Assembly (NCBI GenBank): GCA_035995425.1
Contig: DASYKM010000217.1
Location: 1-8,149, forward strand
Direction of reading: 5' to 3'
DNA: 8,149 nt
DNA from: CADEED01 sp035995425
Lineage (GTDB): Bacteria > Pseudomonadota > Gammaproteobacteria > Steroidobacterales > Steroidobacteraceae
Made by a program: the position numbers and the translations under genes. Shown in pieces: positions 1-5,610 of this stretch. Under the pieces are notes generated by a model, which worked only from the letters and a program-made list of their open reading frames with translations, had not been told where the DNA came from and did not search any database. Positions within the stretch are counted from its first letter, which is position 1, and each line of letters opens with the position of its first letter.

Positions 1-6
1 GGCGGC

Positions 7-23
7 GCCGGGTTGAACCCGGC
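7..23. repeat. 17-base near-perfect palindrome
   Basis: GCCGGGTT, one central G, then AACCCGGC: an 8-bp inverted repeat seen directly. As RNA it could fold into a 6-bp GC stem with a TTGAA loop. No T-run follows on either side, so it is not a convincing terminator. It lies beyond the BON-gene terminator and probably belongs to whatever precedes the window. It resembles a tRNA T-arm, but the loop is too short for one. Confidence 0.4.
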
Positions 24-41
24 ACCTGTCGGCCGCGCGAG

Positions 42-88
42 CGAAAAATAACGGCGTCGCGAACGTCGGGGGGCGTCCGCGACGCCGT
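42..88 (-). terminator. Rho-independent terminator of the PRC-BON operon
   Basis: Positions 51-61 and 78-88 are perfect reverse complements (11 bp, ACGGCGTCGCG / CGCGACGCCGT). After one mismatch the stem extends by three more pairs (ACG/CGT), leaving a G-rich loop. Read on the minus strand, the hairpin is followed at once by TATTTTTCGC, a proper U-tract. The plus-strand side has no T-run, so it works in the minus direction only. It starts about 55 bases past the BON stop codon, which marks the end of that transcript. Confidence 0.85.
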
Positions 89-141
89 CAGTTGTACCGG
101 CCACTCGTTCTTGCGCGTGCTGCGAGCGCCGGTGCGACGCG

Positions 142-795
142 CTACGGACTGATCGTGATGCGGTTGTCGACTTTCGTCACCCCCGGCGCCGCCCATGCCG
201 CACGTTCGGCTTCCTGGCGCTCAGCCCAGGCCCTGACCGTACCGCGCAGGACGACTTCGCTGCCATTCGCTTCGACGGTGACGCGGCTCGCATCGATCTC
301 GGCGCTGCGGCGGAATGCGTCCTCGATCTTGCGGCGGATCTCATGAGGCGCCACCTGCGGCTTGACGACGATCGAGTTGCTGACGCCCTTCACTCCTCGC
401 GCGCGTTTCACCGCGCGCTCCGCACGCTCACGGGAGTAGTTCCACTCCACGTTGCCTTCGAGCGTCAGCCAGCCATTCTTGACGATCACCTTGATGTTCT
501 CGGATGAGTACGGCAGCTCCGCCTTCAACGCGTTCACCGCGTCGCGGACGATTTCCGGATCGGGCCGTTCGTCGATCACCGGCAGCCGCACCTCGATGTC
601 GTTGGCGACACCGACCACGCCTGCAATACGCTTGGCATCGCGCTCGGACTGCGTCTTCTGCGAATAGCTGCGCACGAAACCGCTGAGCGTCACGACGCCC
701 TTGCTCACGGCCACGGCGATGTCGGTCGCGTCGATGTCTGGATCGAAGCGAAGCTCATCTTCGACGTCGCGCTTGATATCTGAATCGAGTCTCAT
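142..795 (-). CDS. Triple BON-domain protein
   Basis: This 217-residue protein contains three consecutive BON domains, at about residues 3-72, 78-149 and 150-216. Each repeats the family pattern of an acidic helix, a V-x-V-x-x-G-x-V-x-L-x-G strand pair, and a helix ending in G-V-x-x-V-x-N. BON domains are associated with membrane or lipid binding and osmotic or general stress (OsmY family). OsmY itself is periplasmic, but no signal peptide is visible here, so the protein is probably cytoplasmic or membrane-associated. A longer frame runs upstream to 894, but that part is a shadow of the PRC gene. The start at 795 was chosen because a GGAG lies 8 bases before the ATG and the residues that follow (MRLDSDIK) begin the first BON domain. 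The PRC-gene stop is one base away, so the two genes are co-transcribed. The exact role is unknown; stress-induced envelope support is inferred. Confidence 0.9.
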   Translation of the reverse strand: MRLDSDIKRDVEDELRFDPDIDATDIAVAVSKGVVTLSGFVRSYSQKTQSERDAKRIAGVVGVANDIEVRLPVIDERPDPEIVRDAVNALKAELPYSSENIKVIVKNGWLTLEGNVEWNYSRERAERAVKRARGVKGVSNSIVVKPQVAPHEIRRKIEDAFRRSAEIDASRVTVEANGSEVVLRGTVRAWAERQEAERAAWAAPGVTKVDNRITISP

Positions 796-796
796 G

Positions 797-1213
797 TTAC
801 TTACTCCGTGTTGAACCATCTTTGTACTTGAACTCCGGCAGGCCCTTGACCTGTTCCTTCGACGCGCCCGGCAGCACGATGCGTTTGCCGCCATTGCTGA
901 TTTCGAGGGACTTGTAAGGCACCGCGATCAGGTGGCTGCCAATGCCAAGGAAGCCACCAACCTCGATGATCGCGAACACCACCCGGTCCTTGCCGACGAA
1001 CATCAGATCGTCGAGCTCCCCGATCGTCTCGCCCTTCGGATTCATGACGTCGTTGCCTTTCAAATCGCTGAAGCGATATCCGTCGGCTACCGCGACGACG
1101 TCGACCACGACGATCGCTACTTCGGCAGAGGCGGTACTGGGGATGACCGCACCCGCCAGCGCAGCGCATGCCACGAGGAAGTTGAAACACTTTGGAACCT
1201 GATTCGCTTTCAT
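797..1213 (-). CDS. Exported PRC-barrel domain protein
   Basis: This 138-residue protein starts with a typical Sec signal peptide: basic MKANQVPK, a hydrophobic core, then A-x-A with likely cleavage after Ala30 (STASA|E). The mature part is a PRC-barrel domain at about residues 42-120, with the characteristic G-x-D-V-x-N-x-x-G-E-x-I-G-E-x-D-D-L motif and the V-G-G-F-L-G-I-G-x-x-L-x-A-V-P segment. PRC barrels are small beta-barrels used as adaptor domains. Free exported versions are common in Proteobacteria next to BON and Hsp20 genes, with unknown biochemistry. The ATG at 1213 is preferred over the in-frame start at 1252 because GGAG lies 8 bases upstream and the signal peptide begins there. 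It is the first gene of a two-gene operon with the BON gene. An FNR-type box lies about 73 bases upstream. Confidence 0.88.
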   Translation of the reverse strand: MKANQVPKCFNFLVACAALAGAVIPSTASAEVAIVVVDVVAVADGYRFSDLKGNDVMNPKGETIGELDDLMFVGKDRVVFAIIEVGGFLGIGSHLIAVPYKSLEISNGGKRIVLPGASKEQVKGLPEFKYKDGSTRSK

Positions 1214-1250
1214 GGATGGCTCTCCGTGGAGGTGGCGGGAAACTGTGGGC

Positions 1251-1293
1251 AATACTCAATGCTGAAAAGGCGCCTCGCCTTGACGCAAATCAA
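1251..1293 (-). promoter_or_regulatory. FNR/FixK-type box and promoter of the PRC-BON operon
   Basis: The dyad TTGAC-GCAA-ATCAA at 1280-1293 is a full match to the FNR/FixK consensus TTGAY-N4-RTCAA. With the classical class II spacing (site centred at -41.5), transcription would start near 1245. The matching -10 hexamer is GAGTAT on the minus strand (1257-1252), a moderate match. This gives a leader of about 31 bases that contains the GGAG of the PRC gene. A 6-bp inverted repeat (AAGGCG/CGCCTT, 1267-1281) abuts the box. The box is seen directly; promoter function is inferred. Confidence 0.7.
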
Positions 1294-1353
1294 TCGGGTG
1301 CACGGCCGCGCCAGTCGCCCCGCGCGGCGCATCACGTGGCGAACGGCCTTGCG

Positions 1354-1395
1354 TTGACCCATGTCAACTCTGTCAACGCGACCAATCGGTAGAAT
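1354..1395 (+). promoter_or_regulatory. FNR/FixK-type box with -10 element for the antiporter operon
   Basis: The box at 1354-1367 reads TTGAC-CCAT-GTCAA, a perfect dyad extended to 16 bases by flanking G and C. The hexamer TAGAAT at 1390-1395 (five of six to TATAAT) sits exactly where a class II FNR-dependent promoter needs its -10, putting the start of transcription near 1402. A further half-site GTCAA follows at 1372-1376, and GCGTTGAC (1351-1358) pairs with GTCAACGC (1372-1379), so three half-sites are stacked here. The predicted start lies only about 2 bases before the GTG start codon. Confidence 0.75.
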
Positions 1396-1403
1396 CGATT
1401 CCT

Positions 1404-2651
1404 GTGAATGAAGCGCTCGTGATCGAAACGCTTACGCTGATCGGCGCTTCGACGCTGTCGATTGCGTTGTTGAGCCGGCTGGGCCTGCCATCCATCCTCG
1501 GCTATCTATTCGCGGGCCTGATGGTGGGGCCTTTCGGATTCGGTTTCGTCCCGGCGAGCGAGGGCGCGCATTTCCTTGCCGAAATCGGCCTCATCCTCCT
1601 CATGTTCATGGTGGGACTGGAGTTCTCGTGGGCCGAGATGTGGGCAGCCCGACGCGCGGTGTTCGTGGCCGGCTCGTTGCAGGTCGGCGCAACCATGACG
1701 AGCGCCGCGTACGTGGCACATATCCTCGGAGCACCCTGGCCCGCGGCGGTGCTCGCCGGTGGCGCCGCTGCGATGTGTTCCACCGGCATCGCGCTCAAGC
1801 AGCTTCACGAACGGAACGAGCTCGCTCGACCCCACGGCCGATTCGCAACCGGCGTTCTGCTATTCCAGGATGTCGCAGCGCTGCCCTTTCTGGTCGTCAT
1901 CGATTCCGCCGGCGCGCGAGGTTCGATCGAATTTCTTCCGGCGTTGCGCCAGCTCGCCATCGCGGCGCTCAGCCTCGGCGCACTGTTGTGGGTAGGCAGT
2001 CCGATCCTTCGCACCGGGCTGACCTGGATCGGCAAGCGCAAGTCCGTCGACTTGTTCCTGTTGTCCTCGCTGCTGCTCGCGCTGGGCACGGCCTACGTCG
2101 CGGAAAAGCTAGGTGCGGCGCCCACGATCGGCGCGTTTCTGGCCGGCGTCGCCGTTGGCGAGAGCGATCTCAAGCGTCGTGTATCCGAACAACTCACTCC
2201 GTTCCGAGACATGTTGTTGGGCTTGTTCTTCGTGACGGTCGGCATGCAGGTCGATCCCGGAGTGATCGCCGCCGCGCCGGCGCAAACCGCGCTTTGGCTG
2301 GCACTGTTCGTTCTGGCAAAGCCGCTGTTCGCCGCCGCGGCGTTGCGAGTGGTCGGGTATGACCTGATGAACTCGCTGCGCGCAGCCTCGGTGTTGGCAC
2401 ACGCCGGCGAGCTCACACTGTTGATCCTGTCGCAATCCATGAACGCGCGCCTGCTACCCGTCGGCGCCGCACAGTCAATGCTGCTCGCCGCGGCGGCATC
2501 CATGGGAATCAGTCCGCTGATCATCGACCACAATCGAGCGATTGCCGCTTCGACGATGCGCGTGCTGCGACGTTGGTCGCCGCGATATCGCGCCGCTCTT
2601 GACGCGGGTCAAGGCAAGGATGTCCGGCGCCCGCCACCTTCGACACCATGA
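1404..2651 (+). CDS. CPA2-family cation:proton antiporter, membrane domain only
   Basis: This 415-residue integral membrane protein has about 11-12 hydrophobic segments. It shows the KefB/KefC-type Na+/H+ exchanger signatures: the N-terminal R-L-G-L-P-x-I-L-G-Y-L-x-A-G-L-x-x-G-P, then L-x-F-Q-D-V-A with Asp156, G-A-F-L-A-G-V-x-V-G-E-S, and K-P-L with Lys306. The family exchanges K+ or Na+ for protons across the inner membrane. KefB/KefC proteins carry a C-terminal TrkA-N/RCK domain of about 200 residues. Here only a short basic tail (about residues 385-415) follows, so nucleotide or glutathione gating through RCK is absent. The GTG at 1404 has no good Shine-Dalgarno sequence; an in-frame GTG at 1419 is a possible alternative. 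The stop overlaps the peroxiredoxin start as ATGA, implying coupled translation. The transported ion cannot be read from the sequence. Confidence 0.88.
   Translation: MNEALVIETLTLIGASTLSIALLSRLGLPSILGYLFAGLMVGPFGFGFVPASEGAHFLAEIGLILLMFMVGLEFSWAEMWAARRAVFVAGSLQVGATMTSAAYVAHILGAPWPAAVLAGGAAAMCSTGIALKQLHERNELARPHGRFATGVLLFQDVAALPFLVVIDSAGARGSIEFLPALRQLAIAALSLGALLWVGSPILRTGLTWIGKRKSVDLFLLSSLLLALGTAYVAEKLGAAPTIGAFLAGVAVGESDLKRRVSEQLTPFRDMLLGLFFVTVGMQVDPGVIAAAPAQTALWLALFVLAKPLFAAAALRVVGYDLMNSLRAASVLAHAGELTLLILSQSMNARLLPVGAAQSMLLAAAASMGISPLIIDHNRAIAASTMRVLRRWSPRYRAALDAGQGKDVRRPPPSTP
2599..2612 (+). promoter_or_regulatory. Internal FNR/FixK-type box before the peroxiredoxin
   Basis: TTGAC-GCGG-GTCAA is a perfect dyad inside the last codons of the antiporter gene (residues 399-403). 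Its centre is 42.5 bases upstream of the peroxiredoxin ATG, so class II spacing predicts transcription starting next to that codon. The expected -10 (CACCTT, 2635-2640) is weak. It may give the peroxiredoxin and Hsp20 genes their own oxygen- or redox-responsive promoter. The box is visible; its activity is inferred. Confidence 0.6.
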
Positions 2652-3181
2652 ACAAGGTTTCGGCGCCCACTGTCCCGGTAGCCATCGGTCGGACCGCGCC
2701 CGAGCTGCACCTGCCGTCGACACCGGACCAATTTCTGTCGCTCGAGGAATTTCGCGACCGGCCCGTCGTGCTCGTCTTCTATCCCGCGGACTGGAGCCCG
2801 GTGTGCAATGACCAACTGGTGCTGTACCAGGAAGTCATGCAGGAGTTCGGCAAGTACAACGCGCAGCTGCTCGGCATTTCGGTGGATGGCGTGTGGTGCC
2901 ACGCCGCGTTTGCGAAAAGCCGAAATCTCAGATTCCCGCTGCTCGCGGACTTCGAACCGAAGGGCTCGGTGTCGCGCGCGTACGGCGTCTACCGCGCTTC
3001 GATGGGTGTCAGCGAGCGGGCGCTGTTCGTCGTCGACGGTGATGGTGTCGTACGCTGGAACTACGTATCGCCGATCGGCGTCAACCCCGGAGCGGATGGA
3101 ATTCTGCGCGCACTCGCGCATCTCGCCCACGCCAGGAAGACCACCCCCAAACGCGGCGCGCGCAGCAGGAAGTCCCGCTGA
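2648..3181 (+). CDS. Peroxiredoxin (AhpC/TSA superfamily, AhpE-like)
   Basis: This 177-residue thioredoxin-fold peroxidase reduces H2O2 or organic peroxides in the cytoplasm. The peroxidatic motif is P-A-D-W-S-P-V-C with Cys53. The conserved arginine that activates it is Arg124 (S-E-R-A-L-F-V-V-D). The segment F-P-L-L-A-D-F-x-P-K-G-x-V-S-x-A-Y-G-V resembles AhpE-type peroxiredoxins. M. tuberculosis AhpE, as I recall it, has no resolving cysteine, whereas here a second cysteine, Cys84 (G-V-W-C-H), is well placed to form an intramolecular disulfide. The C-terminal 15 or so residues are a very basic, probably disordered tail (K-K/R-rich). The ATG overlaps the antiporter stop by 4 bases, and Hsp20 follows after 26 bases. 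Placement in a transporter-chaperone operon with an FNR-type box suggests a role in oxidative stress at oxygen transitions. The electron donor is unknown. Confidence 0.88.
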   Translation: MNKVSAPTVPVAIGRTAPELHLPSTPDQFLSLEEFRDRPVVLVFYPADWSPVCNDQLVLYQEVMQEFGKYNAQLLGISVDGVWCHAAFAKSRNLRFPLLADFEPKGSVSRAYGVYRASMGVSERALFVVDGDGVVRWNYVSPIGVNPGADGILRALAHLAHARKTTPKRGARSRKSR

Positions 3182-3207
3182 TCGCGCTGCACGACCAGGA
3201 GAGCCCG

Positions 3208-3801
3208 ATGACACAGCCTCAGACACAGTCACATCAAGCTGCCGAAACCGATACCCGGCCGAACGCGCCGGTAAAGCAACCCGCCGCAATGCCAACGTCG
3301 GCGGGCGACTTGAGCACCTGGTCCGGAAGTCCTCTGCGCCTCATGCGCAGATTGTCGGAGGACATGGACGAGTTGTTCGGCCAGGTTTTCGGCAACGGTC
3401 TCGTGCCGGGCATTCCTGCGGCACTTGCTCCACCGGTCGACTTCATTCCGGCGGTCGATACCTTCGAACGCGACGGCAAGCTCGTGGTCCGCGCCGACCT
3501 TCCGGGACTCAGCCCGCAGGACGTCGTCGTCGAAGTAACCAACGGCGTGCTCACCCTGTCCGGGGAACGTCGCGAGAAACACGAGGTCGGCGAAAAGGGC
3601 GTGCGACGCACCGAGCTCCGTTACGGCCGATTCATGCGCAGCATCGCGCTGCCCGAAGGCACGCGCGAGACTGACATACGTGCGAACTTCGCAAGTGGCG
3701 TCCTGGAGATCACGGTGCCCCTCCCGAACGAGACACAAGCGAGCCGAAAGATCGAGGTTCAGGACGCGCAGCCCGTCGCGCAATCCGCGGCGGCCGCCTG
3801 A
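3208..3801 (+). CDS. Hsp20 / alpha-crystallin small heat shock protein
   Basis: This 197-residue ATP-independent holdase chaperone should bind unfolding proteins and assemble into oligomers in the cytoplasm. The alpha-crystallin domain spans about residues 76-173. It opens with P-x-V-D-x-x-x-x-x-D-x-F-E, continues with L-V-V-R-A-D-L-P-G-L and V-L-T-L-S-G-E-R-R-E, and closes with the signature A-N-F-A-S-G-V-L-E-I-T-V-P. The N-terminal arm of about 75 residues is longer than in many bacterial members and contains a polar Q/T/P-rich start, then an amphipathic stretch (L-M-R-R-L-S-E-D-M-D-E-L-F). The short C-terminal tail has I-E-V, a possible variant of the I-x-I anchor, then an alanine-rich end. 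A strong AGGAG (3197-3201) lies 6 bases before the ATG. It is the last gene of the antiporter operon and converges on the histidine kinase. Confidence 0.93.
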   Translation: MTQPQTQSHQAAETDTRPNAPVKQPAAMPTSAGDLSTWSGSPLRLMRRLSEDMDELFGQVFGNGLVPGIPAALAPPVDFIPAVDTFERDGKLVVRADLPGLSPQDVVVEVTNGVLTLSGERREKHEVGEKGVRRTELRYGRFMRSIALPEGTRETDIRANFASGVLEITVPLPNETQASRKIEVQDAQPVAQSAAAA

Positions 3802-3808
3802 CGGCGGC
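3793..3808. terminator. Possible weak hairpin between convergent genes
   Basis: GCCGCC (3793-3798) and GGCGGC (3803-3808) form a 6-bp stem with loop TGAC, which contains the Hsp20 stop codon. It sits in the 12-base gap between the Hsp20 and histidine kinase stops. Neither side has a T-run, so it may only slow polymerase. It is the only candidate terminator for the plus-strand operon here. Confidence 0.25.
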
Positions 3809-3813
3809 ACCGT

Positions 3814-4539
3814 TCAGCAGGTCCCTTCCGCAGGCAGGAGCACGACGAACTCGCTGCCTTTTCCTGGCCCAGCACTCTGCGCACGCAGAGTGCCGCCGTG
3901 CAATTCAACAAGGTGTCGTGCCACGGCCAAGCCAAGGCCGAGCCCGCCAAGCGTCTTGTCGTACGGCAGTGCACTGCGCGCGCCGGCATCGAAGATCCGC
4001 GGCAGTACATCGTCGGCGATCCCGACGCCCGTGTCGCGTACACACACCCTTAGCAAAGGTGTTACGCGCTCAATGAATACCTGAATGTCGCCACCCCTGG
4101 GTGTGTACTTGGCCGCGTTGATCAGCAGATTTGCCAACACTTGCGTGAGCCTGCAGTAATCGCCGGCGACTGTCGCCGGCGCGCATGGATCACCCTCGAT
4201 CGACAGTTGTTGATTCCGTGCCACGATCACCGGCCGCGCAACGTCGATCGCGGCGCCTACCACTGCGCGCAGGTCGACGGTGTCGATACTGAGGCGCATG
4301 AACCCCGCCTCGCTGCAGGCGACATCCAGCAGGTCCTCGATGAAGCGCTTCAAGTGCGTCAACTGCAATGCGACGGAAGACCGCACGGCAATCGCCGATT
4401 CCGGATCGGTTCGAGCGAGCAACTCCACGCCGTAGGTCAGCGGCGCAATGAGATTGCGCATCTCGTGCGCAACCATCATCGCGAATTGCCGTTGGCGTGC
4501 CAGTTCGCGGGTCAACTCCTCTTCAGGCGCGGTGAGCAT
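3814..4539 (-). CDS. Short sensorless histidine kinase
   Basis: This 241-residue protein consists almost only of a catalytic core. A dimerization/phosphoacceptor domain (about residues 10-80) has H-box H-E-M-R-N with His25. The HATPase_c domain (about 120-236) has N-box N-L-L-I-N-A-A-K (Asn137/Asn141), G1 D-T-G-V-G (Asp169) and G2 G-G-L-G-L-G-L (198-204). Only 24 residues precede the phosphorylated His, and no membrane segment, PAS or GAF domain is visible. It must therefore be cytoplasmic and sense through a partner or unknown means. In many relatives the residue after the H-box asparagine is proline; here the segment reads N-L-I-A-P-L. The start overlaps the DUF5335 gene by 17 bases, so the two products are likely made together. 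No receiver gene is adjacent; the nearest response regulators are at 7081-8149, transcribed from the same strand. Autophosphorylation and transfer to one of them is inferred. Confidence 0.88.
   Translation of the reverse strand: MLTAPEEELTRELARQRQFAMMVAHEMRNLIAPLTYGVELLARTDPESAIAVRSSVALQLTHLKRFIEDLLDVACSEAGFMRLSIDTVDLRAVVGAAIDVARPVIVARNQQLSIEGDPCAPATVAGDYCRLTQVLANLLINAAKYTPRGGDIQVFIERVTPLLRVCVRDTGVGIADDVLPRIFDAGARSALPYDKTLGGLGLGLAVARHLVELHGGTLRAQSAGPGKGSEFVVLLPAEGTC
4161..4181. repeat. Perfect 10-bp inverted repeat inside the kinase gene
   Basis: CGCCGGCGAC, one central T, then GTCGCCGGCG. As RNA it can form an 8-bp GC stem with an ACTGT loop. It lies in codons for A-P-A-T-V-A-G-D of the kinase, just before the N-box. 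It may be chance in GC-rich coding DNA or a pause/attenuation hairpin. Confidence 0.35.
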
Positions 4540-4879
4540 CGCGATCCGGGGACGGCAGCATCAACGGATACCGCAAGGTCACGATTTGGCGTACGCCGTC
4601 GGCATCAACGATTTGCAGCGCCATACTGCCGAGCGGCGCGTCGTCGAAGTAGAGCTCGCGCGGCGATCGAATCAGGTGGTCGAGATCGCCTATCAACAGC
4701 TCCAGCACGTCGTTGCGCGGGTCGTAACTCATGCCGAACATCGGCAATCGATGCACCTCGACCTGGCAGCCGAACTCCAGGGACATTATTTCGACCATTG
4801 CTTGCATGCCACTGCAGTATCGCGTCACACGCAGACAGAGGCCGTTCCATTCAGCGCGTTCCAGTTTCCGGATAGTCAT
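4523..4879 (-). CDS. DUF5335 family protein
   Basis: This 118-residue soluble protein of unknown function resembles the DUF5335 family. It shows the N-terminal x-R-K-L-E-R-A-E-W start, a central G-D-L-D-H-L-I-x-x-P motif at about residues 63-73, and the C-terminal A-L-Q-I-V-D-A-D-G-x-R-Q-I-V-x-L segment at about 87-102. There is no signal peptide or membrane segment. An upstream in-frame GTG at 4927 would add 16 residues, but the ATG at 4879 fits the family's usual beginning and has a weak GGAA about 8 bases upstream. The 3' end overlaps the kinase start by 17 bases. This tight overlap suggests that the two proteins act together; the DUF5335 protein could supply a signal to the sensorless kinase, but that is inference. 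Confidence 0.75.
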   Translation of the reverse strand: MTIRKLERAEWNGLCLRVTRYCSGMQAMVEIMSLEFGCQVEVHRLPMFGMSYDPRNDVLELLIGDLDHLIRSPRELYFDDAPLGSMALQIVDADGVRQIVTLRYPLMLPSPDRDAHRA

Positions 4880-4935
4880 GGCTTGTTCCGCTGATTGCTG
4901 GTGGCCCAGCGTGCTCGTCACCTGCACGGCCAGCG

Positions 4936-4949
4936 TTGATCTGCATCAG
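4936..4949 (+). promoter_or_regulatory. Near-perfect FNR/FixK-type box in a divergent intergenic region
   Basis: TTGAT-CTGC-ATCAG differs from the full dyad only in its last base. Its centre is about 64 bases from each of the two divergent start codons (4879 minus, 5007 plus). For the plus-strand DsbA-like gene, class II spacing predicts a -10 at 4972-4977 (GAATAT, a moderate match) and a leader of about 23 bases. The minus-strand equivalent (CACGCT) does not look like a -10, so the plus direction is favoured. Confidence 0.55.
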
Positions 4950-5006
4950 TGACCTTCGGCTCAACCCGCATGAATATGGAGTACCCAACTACCTGGCGGT
5001 GCTTCG

Positions 5007-5576
5007 ATGAATACCAACGTGTGGGCTACAACCCTTGCAAGGCCGATCGTTCCCGGCAGGGACCACATCCGGGGCCCGTTGTCCGCCGCCACCAAGGTCG
5101 TGGAGTATGGCGACTACGAGTGTCCGGCATGCCGTGCCGCCCACCCTGACGTGACTGCCCTGCAGGCACAGCTGCGGAGCCGCATGTGCTTCGTATACCG
5201 GCACTTTCCGCTGACGACCGTGCATGCCCACGCCGCTACGGCCGCCGAAGCGGCCGAGGCCGCAGGCAATCAGTACAAATTCTGGGTGATGCACGACCGA
5301 CTGTTCACGGTCCGCGCACCGCTGACGTACGACGCCCTGATCTCCGCCGCCCGTGCGCTCGAGCTCGACGTCGCGAAGTTCGCGCTCGCAATCCAAAGCC
5401 ACGTTTACCTGGAGCGTGTCCGCGACGACTTCATGAGCGGTGTGCGCAGTGGCGTGAACGGCACGCCCACGTTCTACATCAATGGATATCGCCACGACGG
5501 CGCGTGGGATTTGGCGTCGCTGCTGGCCGGTATTCAGCGCATCGCCGGCGCGGCGCTACCAGTGGCACGAAGATAA
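5007..5576 (+). CDS. DsbA-family thioredoxin-fold protein (NhaA C-terminal-domain-like)
   Basis: This 189-residue protein has a thioredoxin fold with a DsbA-type helical insertion. The active site is C-P-A-C at residues 39-42 (Y-G-D-Y-E-C-P-A-C), and the cis-proline loop is G-T-P-T with Pro154. It resembles the thioredoxin-like domain fused to the C-terminus of some NhaA Na+/H+ antiporters: the lead-in R-D-H-I-R-G-P, the Y-R-H-F-P-L-T-x-V-H-x-H-A motif, then A-A-E-A-A and F-W-x-M-H-D-x-L-F are all present. It has no signal peptide, so it probably acts in the cytoplasm as a thiol-disulfide reductase or isomerase. The Shine-Dalgarno is weak (GGCGGTG). It stands alone, divergent from the DUF5335-kinase pair and convergent with HdeD, with a near-perfect FNR-type box about 64 bases upstream. 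The substrate is unknown. Confidence 0.85.
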   Translation: MNTNVWATTLARPIVPGRDHIRGPLSAATKVVEYGDYECPACRAAHPDVTALQAQLRSRMCFVYRHFPLTTVHAHAATAAEAAEAAGNQYKFWVMHDRLFTVRAPLTYDALISAARALELDVAKFALAIQSHVYLERVRDDFMSGVRSGVNGTPTFYINGYRHDGAWDLASLLAGIQRIAGAALPVARR

Positions 5577-5610
5577 ATAGATGCGCCCCGGCTGGGAGAT
5601 GTCAGGCCGG
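5574..5610 (-). terminator. Weak terminator candidate after the HdeD gene
   Basis: On the minus strand CCGGC (5610-5606) and GCCGG (5592-5588) form a 5-bp stem with a 13-base loop that includes the HdeD stop codon. It is followed by GGCGCATCTATTTATC, which is moderately U-rich. It would end the response regulator-Crp-HdeD transcript between convergent genes. The stem is short, so this is tentative. Confidence 0.3.

Noticed and set aside
1..30. tRNA-like T-arm (GGGTTGAACCC, or GGGTTCAACCC on the minus strand)
   Set aside because: The stem-loop leaves a loop of only 5 bases and there is no acceptor stem, anticodon arm or CCA, so no tRNA gene is supported.
92..346. Open frames antisense to the BON, PRC, kinase, Crp and receiver genes
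   Set aside because: Their compositions are low-complexity R/S/A-rich, as expected for frames opposite GC-rich genes, and they show no family motifs or ribosome binding sites.
796..894. N-terminal extension of the BON protein up to 894
   Set aside because: It is the out-of-frame reading of the PRC gene's 3' end; the ATG at 795 has a properly spaced GGAG and begins the conserved domain.
1263..1274. 12-base sequence TGAAAAGGCGCC shared with positions 7540-7551
   Set aside because: It is a single short match, one copy being within the FixJ-like coding end; no extended similarity surrounds it.
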